The translations under genes and the position numbers were made by a program. From assembly GCA_000727475.1 (NCBI GenBank), contig KL647291.1:1863527-1927526 (forward strand): DNA of 64,000 nucleotides, given 5' to 3'. This document shows positions 21,342 through 49,777 of the stretch, in pieces. The stretch is from Sarcocystis neurona. Lineage: Eukaryota > Apicomplexa > Conoidasida > Eucoccidiorida > Sarcocystidae. Each line of letters opens with the position of its first letter. Position 1 is the first letter of the stretch. The notes under the pieces are model-generated. The model worked only from the letters and a program-made list of their open reading frames with translations, searched no databases and was not told where the DNA came from.

Positions 21342-22408
21342 TGGGTGTACACACGTGCTATATAAATATATATATATATATATGTATGTCTAAATAAATC
21401 TAGTGAGAGAGAGAGACGGATGCCACCAAATTTGACTGGTGTGTTTTGGCCTTTTTTGGTTGTTTTTATTCTCCCTCTGCATTCGTTTTGCATTCCATCT
21501 TTCCTCTTTCTCTTCTCCCTTCTCCCGTCACTTTCCTTTCTCTCCGTCCCTGCGTGGTGTTCCTGGCTCTTTACGAATTGCTGGCCACCATCAGCAGAGT
21601 CTCCTCTTCGTCGATCTTCTCTCTGTTTCTCTCTGCTTCCTTTTTGCCCAAGCCCTTGTTGTGGTCGTTATCCCTCTCTTCCTTTTTATTCTTCTCTTTC
21701 TTCTTCTTCCTATTCCATTTCAACAAGTTCTGTGTCCACCTCCTTGCAGACTGCTTCGCCACTCTCCTGAACATTTCAGGTGCCATCCATCTCCTCGCAT
21801 TATGCAGCTTCTACCCCTAGGCCGAATTTCCTCTCGTTCTCTTCATGTTGTTCTTCTCTTTCTACCTCGCCTTTTGCCTCTCTTGTGCAACTTCTTTCTC
21901 CTGCTTGATGACGTCTGCCCAGTCTTCTTCTCTTTTTTTATCCACTTCCCCCCCTGTTTCTCCAATCTGCCGCACTTCCATTCGAAATTTTTTTCCTGCG
22001 CCGCACGTGCACTCCTAACCTATTGGTTCGTCAGAGTTCACAATCCTAGGTTTGTACGTTTTCTTGTTGCTGGCCCTTTTTTCCGTTTGTCCTTGCCTCT
22101 GTTTGCTCCCTCCCTTTTTTTGTCATCCTATCCTCTGCTTCTTAGTAAGGCTGCACCGTCTTCTTCTCTTTCTCCCTCTACTTCTTTTTGGCTGCTCTTG
22201 TGTACGCCGCTGCACCAACTTCTGCTTCCGATTCTTCGCCCGTCTTTCTGCTTCTTCGTCTGCTGCACCGCCTTCTTTCCTCTCTTCAGTTTCTTCTGTT
22301 TTGCCGTTCTTGTGCACAAGACTGCACGCCCTTCCTCTTTTTCTTCTTCTGCGTGTCTTAATAGCCCGCTTTTCCTCCAGCCCGCTGTGTCGCCCTTTGT
22401 TCTTGTAG
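20011..22408. other. intergenic or 5' intron, TA and pyrimidine tracts
   Basis: TA array at 20415-20440, purine-rich patches at 20490-20760 and 20860-21000, TA/TG arrays at 21180-21390. From 21440 to 22408 lies almost 1 kb of T/C-rich sequence on the plus strand, ending in an acceptor (TTCTTGTAG at 22400-22408) before the next gene's first recognised exon. The 329-codon frame at 21439-22428 is a product of that pyrimidine bias. Confidence 0.6.
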
Positions 22409-22409
22409 G

Positions 22410-25400
22410 ATGCCGATTTTTATCGTGAACGCTTCCTCGGCCTCAGAGCTCGCTCCCGAAAATTACTCTTTGCTGCACACGCTGCCCGGGATCGAGACAT
22501 TACAAGCGGCCCTGCAGCTCCTGCGGTCGCGACGCACCGGCTATCGTCGCAAATTCGTCCTGGTCACTGTCGACCAGCTAGATGTCCGCTGTACTCTCTT
22601 GGTTATTCGAAGTGGCAATGTTCGGCGACGCTTTAACGATATGGGTAGACGAACACAGAACCTCTGCGGTACATGGTCTACACGTGCTTACGGAGAGGAA
22701 ACCCTGCATTACATCTGCGGTGCAAGATTTACATGTGCTTATGGAGAGAAAACCCCTGCATTATAAGCTCTCCAACGGGTTGCACAAATAGACATAGATA
22801 CCTGAACCTGCATAAGGATTGCACACACAAACATACATATATACACATATATGTGTGTATACACATGCGGGTGGCTCTACAAAAGGCTTGTAACACACAC
22901 AACATGTTTCGGTCTGCATGCGTTGGTGTGCGTCTGTCTACCTTTTGTGGAGGACTCGCGGGTACACAGCTTAGTCCGTGTGTACGTATGGACCAGTTCG
23001 ACCTACAGGGAGCCGGCTAGATAACACTTGGGAAGGCAGTGAAAGGAAAGTCAGAGAGAAGAGCGAAAAACTGTGCACACGCACACACATACACACATAA
23101 ACATACACACACACATACGACGTGCTCGTACATCCGAGCACGTCTGTGTGCTTTTTCGCCCCTCACGGTTCGTGTACGGTACAACTACATCTCCTGCCGC
23201 ACACGTGTACCTGTTGTCGAGTATAGTGCCGCCAAAGGCAGAGACAGGCAGAGAGACAAAGTAAGAGAGAGGAAAGGAGAGACGAATAGAAGAGAGAGAT
23301 TGCGCTGACTTCGCGGGACGTGATGGTGGTGATGATGGTGGCGGTGCTGTTGCCGCAGCCCATCTGTCAGTTGGCAGGGTGCTCCTCTCTTCACAGGGAC
23401 ACAGTTCGGGCGGCGCGACAAACAAAGAACGAACTCAACCGCCTCCAACAGATCTTCGAGAAGCCAGAGCGAGAGCCTGTTGCCCTGTGTCTTTGTGTGT
23501 TTGTATTTGCGTCTTTGTGCGTGTGTCTGTGTATCTGTCTCTGTGTGTGTATGTGTCTGCGTGTGTGTGTCTGGGTGTCTGGGTTTCTGTCTGTGTGTCT
23601 CTCTGTCTGCGTTTCTGTGTCCGTGTTAATATGCCTGCGTATGTGTGTCTGTGTGTCTGTATATTTGTGCCTGTGTATCTGTGTCTTTATATCAGGGTCT
23701 GTATGTATGTGTCTGCGTACGCGTCTCCGGGCTTCTTCCCGTGTGTCTATCTGCCTGCGTATCTGCGTCCGTGTGTGTGCCTGCGTGTGTGTGTCTCTGT
23801 GTGTCTGGGTGCGTGTGTATGCGTGCATATAGACTTGTTCATATACGTGGGCGTCTCTCTATGCAGGCGTATGTATCGACACTTAGTCGTGCAGAGTTAG
23901 AGACGCACAGGGGTAGATACAGGTAGATAAATAGTGCTACATATAGTTATGCGTGTGTCGACTCGCACGTACTTCTCCCGTATTCCCCTTTCCCTTTTCC
24001 CCCTGCACTCTCGCGGAGAAATCCCAACGTTAGAGGCCCTTGCAAGGAAACGCAGGTCCTGGCTTTAGGCCTCACTTTCCAGGCGGGCCTGGTGCACACG
24101 TGCATCTATGCAACTACGTAGTTTTGCACATGTATATACATATACACGATTACACATACACGCGTACGTACGCAATGCCATATACATATGCATATACGTG
24201 TATGTATATTTTATATGTATATAAGTGTATATCCGTGCATACACATATATACAGATATATGTGCATGTTCAATTATGGACAAGGCGTCACGTGCGCGCAT
24301 AGGTAGATATATGGATGACGCTACAGATGTGTACATACACACCTACGATACTACAGACATATACAGCGAAGACGTTTCAATGTCTTCTTGTGTGTGCGCA
24401 GTGGGTGCCCGCTTCTCTCTCTGTCGTCGAGTCGGGCAGCCACACGTGTCTGCTGAGAGCAAGAAATGTGTACACGTGGATGCTCGTGGTCGTCAACATG
24501 GTTTTTTCGAAGAGGTGCAGGACGTTTTTGTTCTTCTTCCTTTTTGGCTATGCCGTTCAGACTGCGCGGGATCCCCCGAGAAAGAAGGCGTTGCGACACT
24601 GTCGCTGTATAGGGCTGGGCTCCTGCGTCGGTTCTTGCCAGACAGCGAAATGCACAAGGAGTTGCAGTACCCTTTTTTCAAGCGCAACAATGAGAAAATC
24701 TTCCTTGGCTACTTGGGGCTTAGAGCCGGTATACCCACTGGAACTGTGTATCTACGCATACACCGGTACACCGTAGGAAATCACAGACAGGCGTACTTTG
24801 ATATACATATATATGAACATTTATATATACGCACACCTGGACACACCTGGAATGCTGCGCGCTCACGGAATAATGAAGAACAACTGTGCGTGTACAGAGT
24901 TGTGTACCAGTAGATAAGCATTCGCATACGTACCCTTATATCTCTGAGCGAATATATATATAAGTATGGAAATGGATTCGCAGAGACAGAATTTCCTCGT
25001 GTTTCTACAAGCGGGTTAAACGTAGGTGTTCGAAGACACACACGCAGTGACACGTGGGCAGAGAGAGGTTAAGAAGAATGAACGAGATAGGATAGCAGGG
25101 AGTTCAGTCCGCGATAAAATAAAGAAAACTAAAACATTGAAGGAAGGGAACACGCGAGCTGCACGCTGCTGCTCTTTCCGCCCCCGTGCAGCACGCGGTT
25201 TTACACTGTCCTTCTGAAAACGCCAACAGACTGCTGTGCCTTTTGGTTGTTCCTTCTGAGTACCAGTAAGAAGACGAATGAATATACTTTAAATCTAAGA
25301 GATCTTTTCACACACGGAGCGATGTCAAGGTGCACGTGCCTCTGTGCAGAGAGTGGAAAAGTTCTGAAGACGGGTGCAGGTAGAAGTAGACAACCGAAAA

Positions 25401-26253
25401 AAGAGAAAAAAAGATAGAGAGAGAGACCGGAAACCTAAGTGGAAGGGGAGCGACAGTCGTAATGGCGGGGGAGCCATACGAACGCAGAAGTCCTCACGGG
25501 CGGTGCAAATCTCCCCAGGTGGCGGATCGTTTGAAAAGCTGCCCACACAGCAACGCTTGACCACGTTTTTTCGAAAGAGTTTTACAGGAAGAAAAATATG
25601 AAAAAAGGTGATACTTGATGCTTTGTAGGTGCACACGTGTACAGACCACTTTGTAGAAACACACACACACACGCATATGTGTACATGTGTGTGTACGTAC
25701 ACTGTGGTAATATATCCACGTACGGGTAAACAACTCTCAAGTGTACTTGTGTATTTTCTGGTTTGGAGAAAACTATGCATCTGGTTTACTGTCTGCATGG
25801 TAGCAATGGTTGAGTGTCTTTCCAGCATCGCGTTCTTCTGAGACCGAGAAGAACCCCTTTAAGGAATGCAGAATTTCTTCCGCAGAAACACACCGTGTAC
25901 ACCAGGTGTACAGCTCACGTTGGTCGTGGGGGCGGACACTCTTCCGTACGTGGTTGTCTCCATCAGCGACATGCGAAGGCAGGTCCAAAACATCCTTGCG
26001 TGTGAGTAAGAAGGTCACTTCACTACCACTTCTTTACAGACGTGAGTAGGCCTTTTTGCGTCTACGTCTACTGTGCCTTGACGTTGGCTTACTCGGACGC
26101 TGTTTCGTTGTGCGGACGCTGATGTAAGGGCTTCGGCCCGCAAGTCATGCTGCTGCTCTTGGTTATTGTCTGCGGATGCTTCCGCTGTCGCTGTGCTGTC
26201 GGCAGTGTAGCGCGTTGTCCTTGGGGTGGCTTCTGTCGTTGTCGTGCGTGTTC

Positions 26254-26289
<36 letters not shown>

Positions 26290-29200
26290 GTGTGGGTATC
26301 TGTCGATTCTCCCCTCCTGCTGCTGTATCTGCTGCGGCTGCGGGTGCGCTGTTGCTTCGAGTGTGCTTCAGCACTCACAGAGCACGGGGAGGCCTTTGCC
26401 GTTTCTGCTGACAGGAAGCAGCACGTTGTCCACGTGACCGATGCGCTGGCAGCAGCAGGGCGGCGCGCGCTGCAGTTCTTGACGTTCAGTGCCTCTCAGA
26501 CAGCAGAATTGCGCTCCGCGCTGGCCCAACTGAAGGAGGAGGTGAAGTTTCTTGTTGCGCTAGAAGTTGCATGCAACAAACCTCTCGTCTTCTCGACCGT
26601 CGAAGCACAGGAGGCGCAGGCTCTGCTGGGTTTGTCTACGCCTTCGGTGCGCGGGGTGTACAACACCTTCCCCGTGGAAGACCTTGTCACTCTCGTCGGA
26701 TTCACGACCCAGCCCCAGCCTCCTGTCCCTCTCTCCTCACTCTTCAAGTACAGTTCTCTGAGAAGAAATACGTATACATGCCCGTTTCTCTTTCTCTTTA
26801 TGTATATGGGTGTATACGTACATGTAGATTCACACCTCTCCCGCTGTATACCTACTTGTCATGTATCGTGTGTATATATCAGTATATCAATATGTATATA
26901 TATATGTATATATATGTATGTACACGTGTACGGGCTCGTGAATTCTCCTCTGTTTCCCTGTCTACACATGCACACGTATATGTATGCGTGGATCTTTGAG
27001 TGTCCAGACTATAACGGCATAAGCCTGCATACCTAGATATATACACATATATACGCCTAGTGCACAGGCATACTCCTTTGTTCCGCCTCTCAATCTCTGC
27101 GCATGGCACAAGGATGCAAACGTCTCCCTACGTGGAAGTAAAGCATTCCAAAGTTTCTATCCATGATTGTCTGCAGAAGCGCAGACTTTGTGGCCTGTCT
27201 CTTTGTCGCTCTCTATCTGCCGATACTAGGAAGGTAAAGTAGCTACGTATGTATACAACCAAAAGATCCTCTCTCTCTCCAGGTGGGTATGGACACGTTA
27301 TTCCCACGAAAGAGACAGGTGCAAACAACTGTTCTATACTCGCTGTATGTAGGCGTACAGGTCTGGTCGCACATTTGTCGAAGAAGACTTGTCGTCCTTT
27401 GTCCCCCTGTGTGTCTCCGTCTCGTGAAATATTTCTTCAGTTATCTATGGGGAGGGACACAAACAAGCGTACAAACGGATATTCGAGCACGCAGACAAGT
27501 GTACTTTGTCGTGTTGACAAGACCGGAGCCGTCTCCGAATAACCTTCACTGCTGCTGTGCATCTTTTGGAGTCGCTCAAAGTTCAGCAACTCACGAAAAT
27601 GCATACTTGTAGATAATATGCTTCCTTATGCCGGTGTGCATAGATGACAAGCATATGGAGATGTGCAACTTAACCGACATATGTAGAAAAGCCTGCACTA
27701 CCTGGTAGCGCAGGTGAGAGAGAGAAGTCGACAGGTTCACAGGACAACAGGAAGACGCTTCTCCTCTGTGGGCGTGTGGATGAGGAGCAATTGCACTTCA
27801 CAGGCACGCTCATGCAGATATCAAATGACAGAGAGAGAGAGACAGAATTAATTTCTGTGACTTCAAAAAGTTGATCCAGGTGCATCTCGGTAACACAAGA
27901 GAGAGAGAGAGACAGTGATACATTTTTGTTGACTGACACATGTACTTGATTCACACATGTCTCGGTATTCCGACTCGTCCGTTTAACATGTAAAAATATG
28001 TCCCCCGCGCCAGATAGAGACGACGTAGGATCCACGTATTCTCTAGTGGGCTACCTCGGTGATGCAGGCAGACGCGGTTACCCATCAGCGACCGGCTAAA
28101 CCAGTGCTGCTCTCTTCTCTTCGCTCCTCTGATGTCTGGGAGAAGATTCGCGCATGCGTTCACGCGTGTTTATTATAAGCACACTTGCACACTTGGGTCT
28201 TTGCTGGTGCGGGGTTTGTCAACTGCTGCTTCGTCACGAAGGTGCACCCTCACCTGCAGATACGCATGTATGCATCAGGAGGTCCCCAACAAAGGATACC
28301 TTGGTGAAACTGTGCCAGGCTGACGGACAGCAGTATCTCATGGGAGAGTTTTTACTTGTCATCGCGCACAGAAGGAGATAAAGGCAACATTTCTACATGT
28401 GTACAGATAGAGTGAAACGTATCGTCACGCCTGTATATATACACGCGTAGGTGCAAGCAGGTCAGTGTGTCGTCTGCATGCCTCCATGCATAGATATATA
28501 TCTGGAGGTATACGTATGCGTAAAGAGGTTCACAGGTGCTTGTGTTTGAGTGTGTACATATGTGTGCTACGTATGCACATGTGGGCACAACATTACTACG
28601 GCATATGTGGGCGTGTGTACATGCATGGGAAAACTGGAAGCACCAGCCGCCCCCAGGTAGGGAGCTCCCGGACTCTGTGTGTGTGTGTGTGTGTCTGTGT
28701 CTGTGTGTGTGTCTGTGTCTGTGTCTGTGTGTCTGTGTGTCTGTGTGTGTGCGCTTGAGCTACTTCCTTCTTCGTACTCTCTCCTGGCCCCGCAGGGCGC
28801 CTTTTCTGCCTCCCTTTCTCTCTCCACCTCGCGTCCGTTTCTTCCCTCCCCGTCTACTGGGGACGTCCCGCACATACGTAGCGAAACTTTGCGTCTCTGT
28901 CTGCTTGCAAAATATTGCGAGTGATACACACTTACACACGAGGACGTGTCGACAAGGTGGGTGTCTGAGGCGTCCTCGGGCTGGCCGTCTGTCTTCGTAC
29001 AGTGTTTCCTGCTGTTGCTGAAGCACTCCAGCAGCGTTGTCTTTCTTCGCGTGTAACCCCGCGACGTGTCTGGTTGCCTCCCTACCTCTTCTCGAACGCA
29101 TTATGTGCCTGCCTGTCGGCTACGTATCCGTGTGTACGGATATTTGTTTAACTCAGGACTCATCTGTGCACGTACTTCACATCGAGTTTTGCATAGAAAC

Positions 29201-31134
29201 CTACCCAGTCTGTCGATCAACTTGCTGCCCCTCTGCTGTCTACGCCTTTGCGAGTCCACGTGTGCACTGGCGTACCCTGCGCCTTATCTCCACCACTTTT
29301 CTGGAACGTGTTCAAAAATGAGTACAGCCAGATGTGCATTTACGTTTTTGTAAGTATGGGCATCGCATCTCGTTTTCTTACCGAGCCTTACGTCTGGCTT
29401 TCCGTCTGTAGATGCAGTTGTCTCTCTGCTTAACATTCTCCCTCTGCGAGTGTATACAGTAGCTGCCCCACCCCTGTACTGACGACCTACTGTTGCACAT
29501 GTCAGCCACACTCGACTAATTTTTTATCACTCAGTGTACCTCTCGTCTGTTTGTCGCATCTCCTGTCTTTTCACCCTCTACTATATAGATAAAGAAAGAG
29601 AGAGAAAGCGAGAGAGAGAGAGATACCTATCTGTGTATTGGTGCATCTCCCTCCCGAATAACCTGTACACCGATCCACCTACGTAGCAATCCATATATTT
29701 TCCATGTCTCGTCTACCTACAGATCTACTCGCCATCCAACGTCTATGCGGAACCGGTGTCTGTCTTCTTACCCACGCGTGTTTTCTCCATCTCCCTAAAT
29801 AGATAATTCTCAACTTTCTTTTTATTTATACCCTGGTAAATACCTTGACATACCAACGTATCTATCCACCGCCTCATTTAACAGCAAGAATTCGACCTGC
29901 CTATCTTGCCTGTGTGCGTGCGTCTACCTATGTAAAAATGTCGCTTTCCCCACTTCTGCAGCTGATACCTCGTTACATACGTCTCCAGCTACCTATCTGT
30001 TTATATATCTCGGCCCTTCTACATGTCTGTCGACCAAGCTCCTTGAAGACACCTGTACCTCCCTAGCTACATTCTGTAAATTTAGTTGTCTACTGTCTAT
30101 GCTCCGTACGGCATGTATATCAACTGTTTCCCGCATGCTCACCTACCTGCCCGACGACATATGACACGGATTTCTACTATGTACATCCTGTGCCTCCATC
30201 TATTTCTCGCCATATGCATCTGCAGCTTGCTGTTCTCTATACACTCCCCACATCTGTACACATATAGTAAGCCTCTCTCTCTGGCTACCTTCCACTTCCC
30301 GTATCTACCTGTTCCTCACGGTCAACGTGCTGGCAGAGTTCCTTCTCTGGTTACTTCACTTCTTGCCTTCTCACGTCGATCAACCCTCTGCTCCCGTATT
30401 TCACTCAACACTGTATTACGGTCCAGCTTCACCCACTCGTGCTCCGCCTCCTCGATCCCTCCGCTTTCGTCTCCTCCCCTTTCTTTTCATTTTCTGCTGT
30501 TGCCCCAATTTCGTTGCGTCTCGGTCACTCTGTTTAAATCGCTCAATGTGGCCTCAATGCTTACTCGCTCCACACGTCTTTCCACTTCATTCCCTCACCT
30601 CGTGTTCCGTTCTCTGTCTTCCCCGTTTCCTTCTTCCATTCAACTGTGGTGTTGTTCCTGCTTTGTCTGCTTGTGTGCGTGTCTTCTTCTCATTTTCTCG
30701 GGTCGGCGACTAGGTCATCAGTAGCTATTATCCGCCTCGAGTTGGATCGCTCTGTGTACGGCAGACGCGAGTTCGCTGTTCCAACTCGTAAGGCAATGCT
30801 ACAGGGACTATCGCTGCTGTCTGCTGGTGCGGGAGATGTGCTGTTGCTGGTGACAACAGAAGTCACCAGAGACACACGTATTAGTTATTTCCGAAAGAAA
30901 AAAGCCAAGGTGACCACCAGGTTATGCACCGGAGGAGGAAGGGAGACAGCGCTACCCATTAACATAACGCTGCTCCCCGACATTCGTAACAAATATCTCA
31001 CACACGAGATGGTGTTGCGCGGGATCGTAGAAATTCTCTGCGCCTACTACCTGCCTCAATATGTAAACAAGTTTCCGCAGCTGCACCACAGAGCTATCTA
31101 CGTGCAACTCATTGATAAATCCGCCAACCGGTAG
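22410..31134 (+). CDS. hypothetical protein, at least 4 exons
   Basis: Proposed exons: 22410-22644, 23378-about 23494, 26372-26747 and 30714-31134 (TAG), about 382 aa. The exon 3/4 junction is well supported: donor AA/GTACAG (phase 2) and acceptor GACTAG (phase 2) restore a Lys codon. The exon 1/2 junction is phase 1 on both sides. The exon 2 donor is uncertain; 23494 is the choice that keeps phase with exon 3. Exon 1 begins MPIFIVNASSASEL and contains the hydrophobic segment FVLVTVDQLDVRCTLLVI. Exon 2 is basic and helical, with LHRDTVRAARQTKNELNRL. Exon 3 is helical, with LRSALAQLKEEVKFLVALE. Exon 4 carries a basic patch, FRKKKAKV, and ends IDKSANR. ATG 22410 lies two bases after an acceptor, so the true start may be upstream. 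No family was recognised. A further exon inside the 2.9-kb intron before exon 3 is possible. Confidence 0.55.
22663..22765 (+). repeat. 51-bp direct repeat, two copies
   Basis: Two tandem copies of a 51-bp unit, starting TCTGCGGT at 22663 and 22714, each containing TTACGGAGAG or TTATGGAGAG and ACCCTGCATT-like segments. They lie just downstream of the exon 1 donor (22645) of the hypothetical gene and therefore at the start of its intron. Confidence 0.7.
23484..23835 (+). repeat. (TGTGTCTG)-like array
   Basis: About 350 bp of near-continuous TGTGTCTG/TGCGTGTG variants with very little A. All three plus frames are open and read Cys/Val/Leu/Ser strings, which is a compositional effect. The array occupies the start of the intron after exon 2 of the hypothetical gene, making that donor hard to place. 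Confidence 0.8.
24403..24912 (+). other. open segment inside an intron, possible extra exon
   Basis: After a T/G-rich acceptor (GTGTGCGCAG ending at 24402) two plus frames stay open. One reads CRRVGQPHVSAESKKC and later LRRFLPDSEMHKEL; the other contains a hydrophobic stretch, CRTFLFFFLFGYAV. Composition is non-repetitive, unlike the flanking intron. It could be an additional exon of the hypothetical gene, but the frame cannot be chosen from sequence alone. Confidence 0.25.
26748..30713 (+). other. last intron of the hypothetical gene
   Basis: 4.0 kb. It contains TA/TG arrays (26880-26930), unremarkable sequence 27000-28660 with short frames on both strands, a TG array at 28673-28755, a GA run near 29590-29625, and 1.1 kb of pyrimidine-rich sense strand (about 29640-30713) up to the acceptor. 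Confidence 0.5.
28673..28755 (+). repeat. (TG)n/(TGTGTC)n microsatellite
   Basis: A TG dinucleotide run interrupted by TGTGTCTG units, about 80 bp, in the last intron of the hypothetical gene. Confidence 0.85.
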
Positions 31135-34010
31135 CTGCAGCAGCGCCAGCGTCATCCACAGAGTCACCCACTCGCTATCACTCAACTCCCTGTAAAGAAA
31201 ACAGCCGTCGAAGAAAAGGCAACGTTGCAACTACGTTTACTACTGCACAAGTGACAAGTTCTCGTATTACTGCTGTTATGATGTGTTGCGATCACTATTG
31301 CCGCTGCTACTGGGATTGCAGTCAGTCTTTCGAAACCAAAACCGAGCGTATCTCTTTACTCCCACTGCTGCCGCAGACCCTGCAGTGCCGACTGGAAAAC
31401 AACGTGCATTGACGATGCGGATATGAAGCAAGAAGATGTCCATTTTGCGGCGTATCAGTCGTAATCCCACGAAGAAGCCAGAGGTGTTTTCCTTTGCGTG
31501 GCTATCCCCGAATGCGTGAATTCAACTGGTGGAGACACAGACGCTAACACTTTGTACTTTGTAGGAAGATACAACACACTTCCAATCCAGGTGGACACAT
31601 GGGCGTCCCGCATTCGCATGATCACCCAAGACGTGAAAAAGGATCAAACCTGGTACTTCAGTCGGCCATCCTACACCTGCTGTTGCTGCAGCAGTGGACG
31701 CTGCTTTCCTTGCATTTGCTGAGTCGACTCTTGGACGTACTGCTGCTGCGGGTCCTGCGTGCCCTGCTGCTGCTTTCACAGCTGACTACAAGGTCGTTCC
31801 CGCAGTTGTTGTTGCCGCGGCTCGTGTTCTCCGTACCAACTATCTACCCATAAAAGTGCCCTGCAAGCACCACCAGCAGCAGACTTTTATGCAACAGCAG
31901 CAGCAGCAGCAGGCCCTTACGCAACAGCGGCAACACGCCTCCACACATGCGTGAACAGCAGTAGGGTGACCTGCCGTGTCTCTTTCCTGCACAACGCAGT
32001 TTGTTTCACCCTATCAAGCTGCAACTGTCAAGTAGTACGCAGTAAGGTGATCTCAAAATTCATACAAGACGTGCCAAACATAGACAATGTAGTCTATAGA
32101 GAAACTAGACAACATTACGCATATACTTAAACAAACACCGTCCTCTCACTGGCAGAGCGGACGTGCACACTTACAGACTGCGCACACACACATATACACA
32201 TGTATACATGTGTACACACTGTTGTGTACGTACATTCAAAGGTCGTCGTGTAAATGTTTACTTTTGTGTGTATATACACATAAACACCGAGACGCACGTG
32301 CGCACACACTTCCGGAAGCAGATACATCACTAAAATCGTTAGCATGCAGAGTTGTACGGCTTTTCTCCACGTATCGGTCCGCCGCAACTCTTACAAAAAG
32401 ATACGGCACAGAAAAAGTCCGGACACAACGTTTGACGCCGGGGGATTACGGCAGACGACATCCGGAAACGGGAGGGTGTATCTACACCAGGAAACGGGGA
32501 GCGCTCACGCGCTGTGTTGTAAAAAAAGAAGCGTGTCCTTAACTCTACGTTTCCACTTTTCCTCTGTGTTGCTTGTTATTCCCCACACCTTTCGCGTCAC
32601 ACGGGGCATGTATGTATATACCTACGTGTATGTCCCACGTACAGATATACTACATGGACAACTTCTGAACTTCACTTTCCTTCCACGTATAGACCGGCAT
32701 AGGCAGACAGGGCTACAGAGCTACACAATCGTTGATACAGATTTACGCATCACACCGCAGTAAAGAAACGATAAGAGCTGGCACTGCGGTTGTTGCTGCG
32801 GCCCGTAGGGTGTTGCGGAAGCGCTGTGAATCTGCTGTTCTGCCACTGCAGATTCTACTGGCTGCTGCTGCTCCTCTCCCTTATTTGCGGCTGTTCTTCC
32901 TCGTCGCTGCGTGGTAATTTCCTGCTGCTGCTTGCGCTGCTCCTCGCCCTCGCTCAATTTGTTGCTGCTTCTACTACTTCGTCCGCTACTATTTCAGCTG
33001 CCACTGTCGCTGCTGCTGGCGCCGCCCCCCAGCCAGCCAGACCCAGGCAGCACCGCAACACCAGGCTGCCTGTCGCGGTCACGTCGTGCTCCGTATTTTA
33101 GCCTTTCAATCGGACGAAAAAACATTTCCAGCAAATTGCAGACGCTGGACGGGGCCGAGAGCCGCAAAAGGGACGGTTTCTTTCTTTTTACACGTACAAA
33201 TGCAAACCTACGCAGTGCAATCAAAATGCTGCGTAGTTATAAACAAACCCCGTACAGACACATACGTATACGGTGGTACTTACACGCATGTGTATGGTGG
33301 CGGATATATACAGACACGGACGTGGTTACGTGAACAGAGAGGCGTATTTCTGTTTTTCACCAAGTAAAATGCCAATCCTTTAGATCACGGATTCGTAAGA
33401 CACGTTGATAATCTTAGGCAGAAAAACATAATCTGCATGTACCCTTGCATGCCGACGAACGTCCGCTTGCGCAGGGGTCCAGCGATCTTCAGCGTTTAAA
33501 CCGCGCAGAGGCTCGTTCCCTGCTACACGTACATGTTACCGTGCATACGTGTTGTTCTTCCTTGCATATATATGTACGTTTTCATTCGTCGTCCTAATCT
33601 TAGTACGCGTGGTTTGAAGTTCTTTCTTTGAATCTATGCAGATCCTATTCTTCTCGTCCCTCTGTCTACACTCCACCACACATTTACATACATGTATATG
33701 TCCGTATCTGCCCACACGTATGTCTCTGTGTGAATCCCTGTTGCACACAGACGTGTGCGGGTTGTGCCGTCTTAGCCGGCAGGTCGCGCATTTCTTGCTT
33801 TTCCTATAGCAACTGGTGTGTTGCGAGAGAGGCGGTTGAAAACAGCAACTGGAGCGGATGTGCGGCTGCCGACGCATCGGCCAGAAAGGTTCAGAATAGC
33901 GGAGGGTGAGTTAGAGTGCTGCAGCAGCGGCAGCAGCTGCATGCGCACGCAGACAGCGCTGCACCCAGTAAAGAAACAATGAGGAAAGAGGAAAACCTGC
34001 TGCAGCAGCT
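31135..34010. other. convergent intergenic region
   Basis: Separates the stops of two genes facing each other (plus gene ending 31134, minus gene ending 34011), so both 3' untranslated regions should lie here. Contents: a CAG/CTG patch at 31660-31940, TG/TA-containing sequence at 32160-32290, a CTG/CT-rich patch at 32790-33100. Open plus segments with splice-like edges occur at about 31560-31670 (RYNTLPIQVDTW) and 33810-33905 (excellent donor GG/GTGAGT). A small additional plus-strand gene is possible but unproven. Confidence 0.45.

Positions 34011-49777
<15,767 letters not shown>

Noticed and set aside
21439..22428. 329-codon Phe/Leu/Ser/Cys-rich plus frame resembling a membrane protein
   Set aside because: Produced by a 1-kb T/C-rich tract; hydrophobicity is a consequence of composition, and the tract behaves like an extended polypyrimidine region before the 22409 acceptor.
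31498..31722. Plus frame containing RYNTLPIQVDTWASRIRM
   Set aside because: Looks coding over about 35 residues but degrades into Cys/Ser repeats, and no neighbouring exon in phase was found.
33810..33905. Plus-strand segment with a textbook acceptor and donor (GG/GTGAGT)
   Set aside because: It lies just beyond the TrxR stop and any further plus exons would have to run antisense through TrxR; no partner exon was found.
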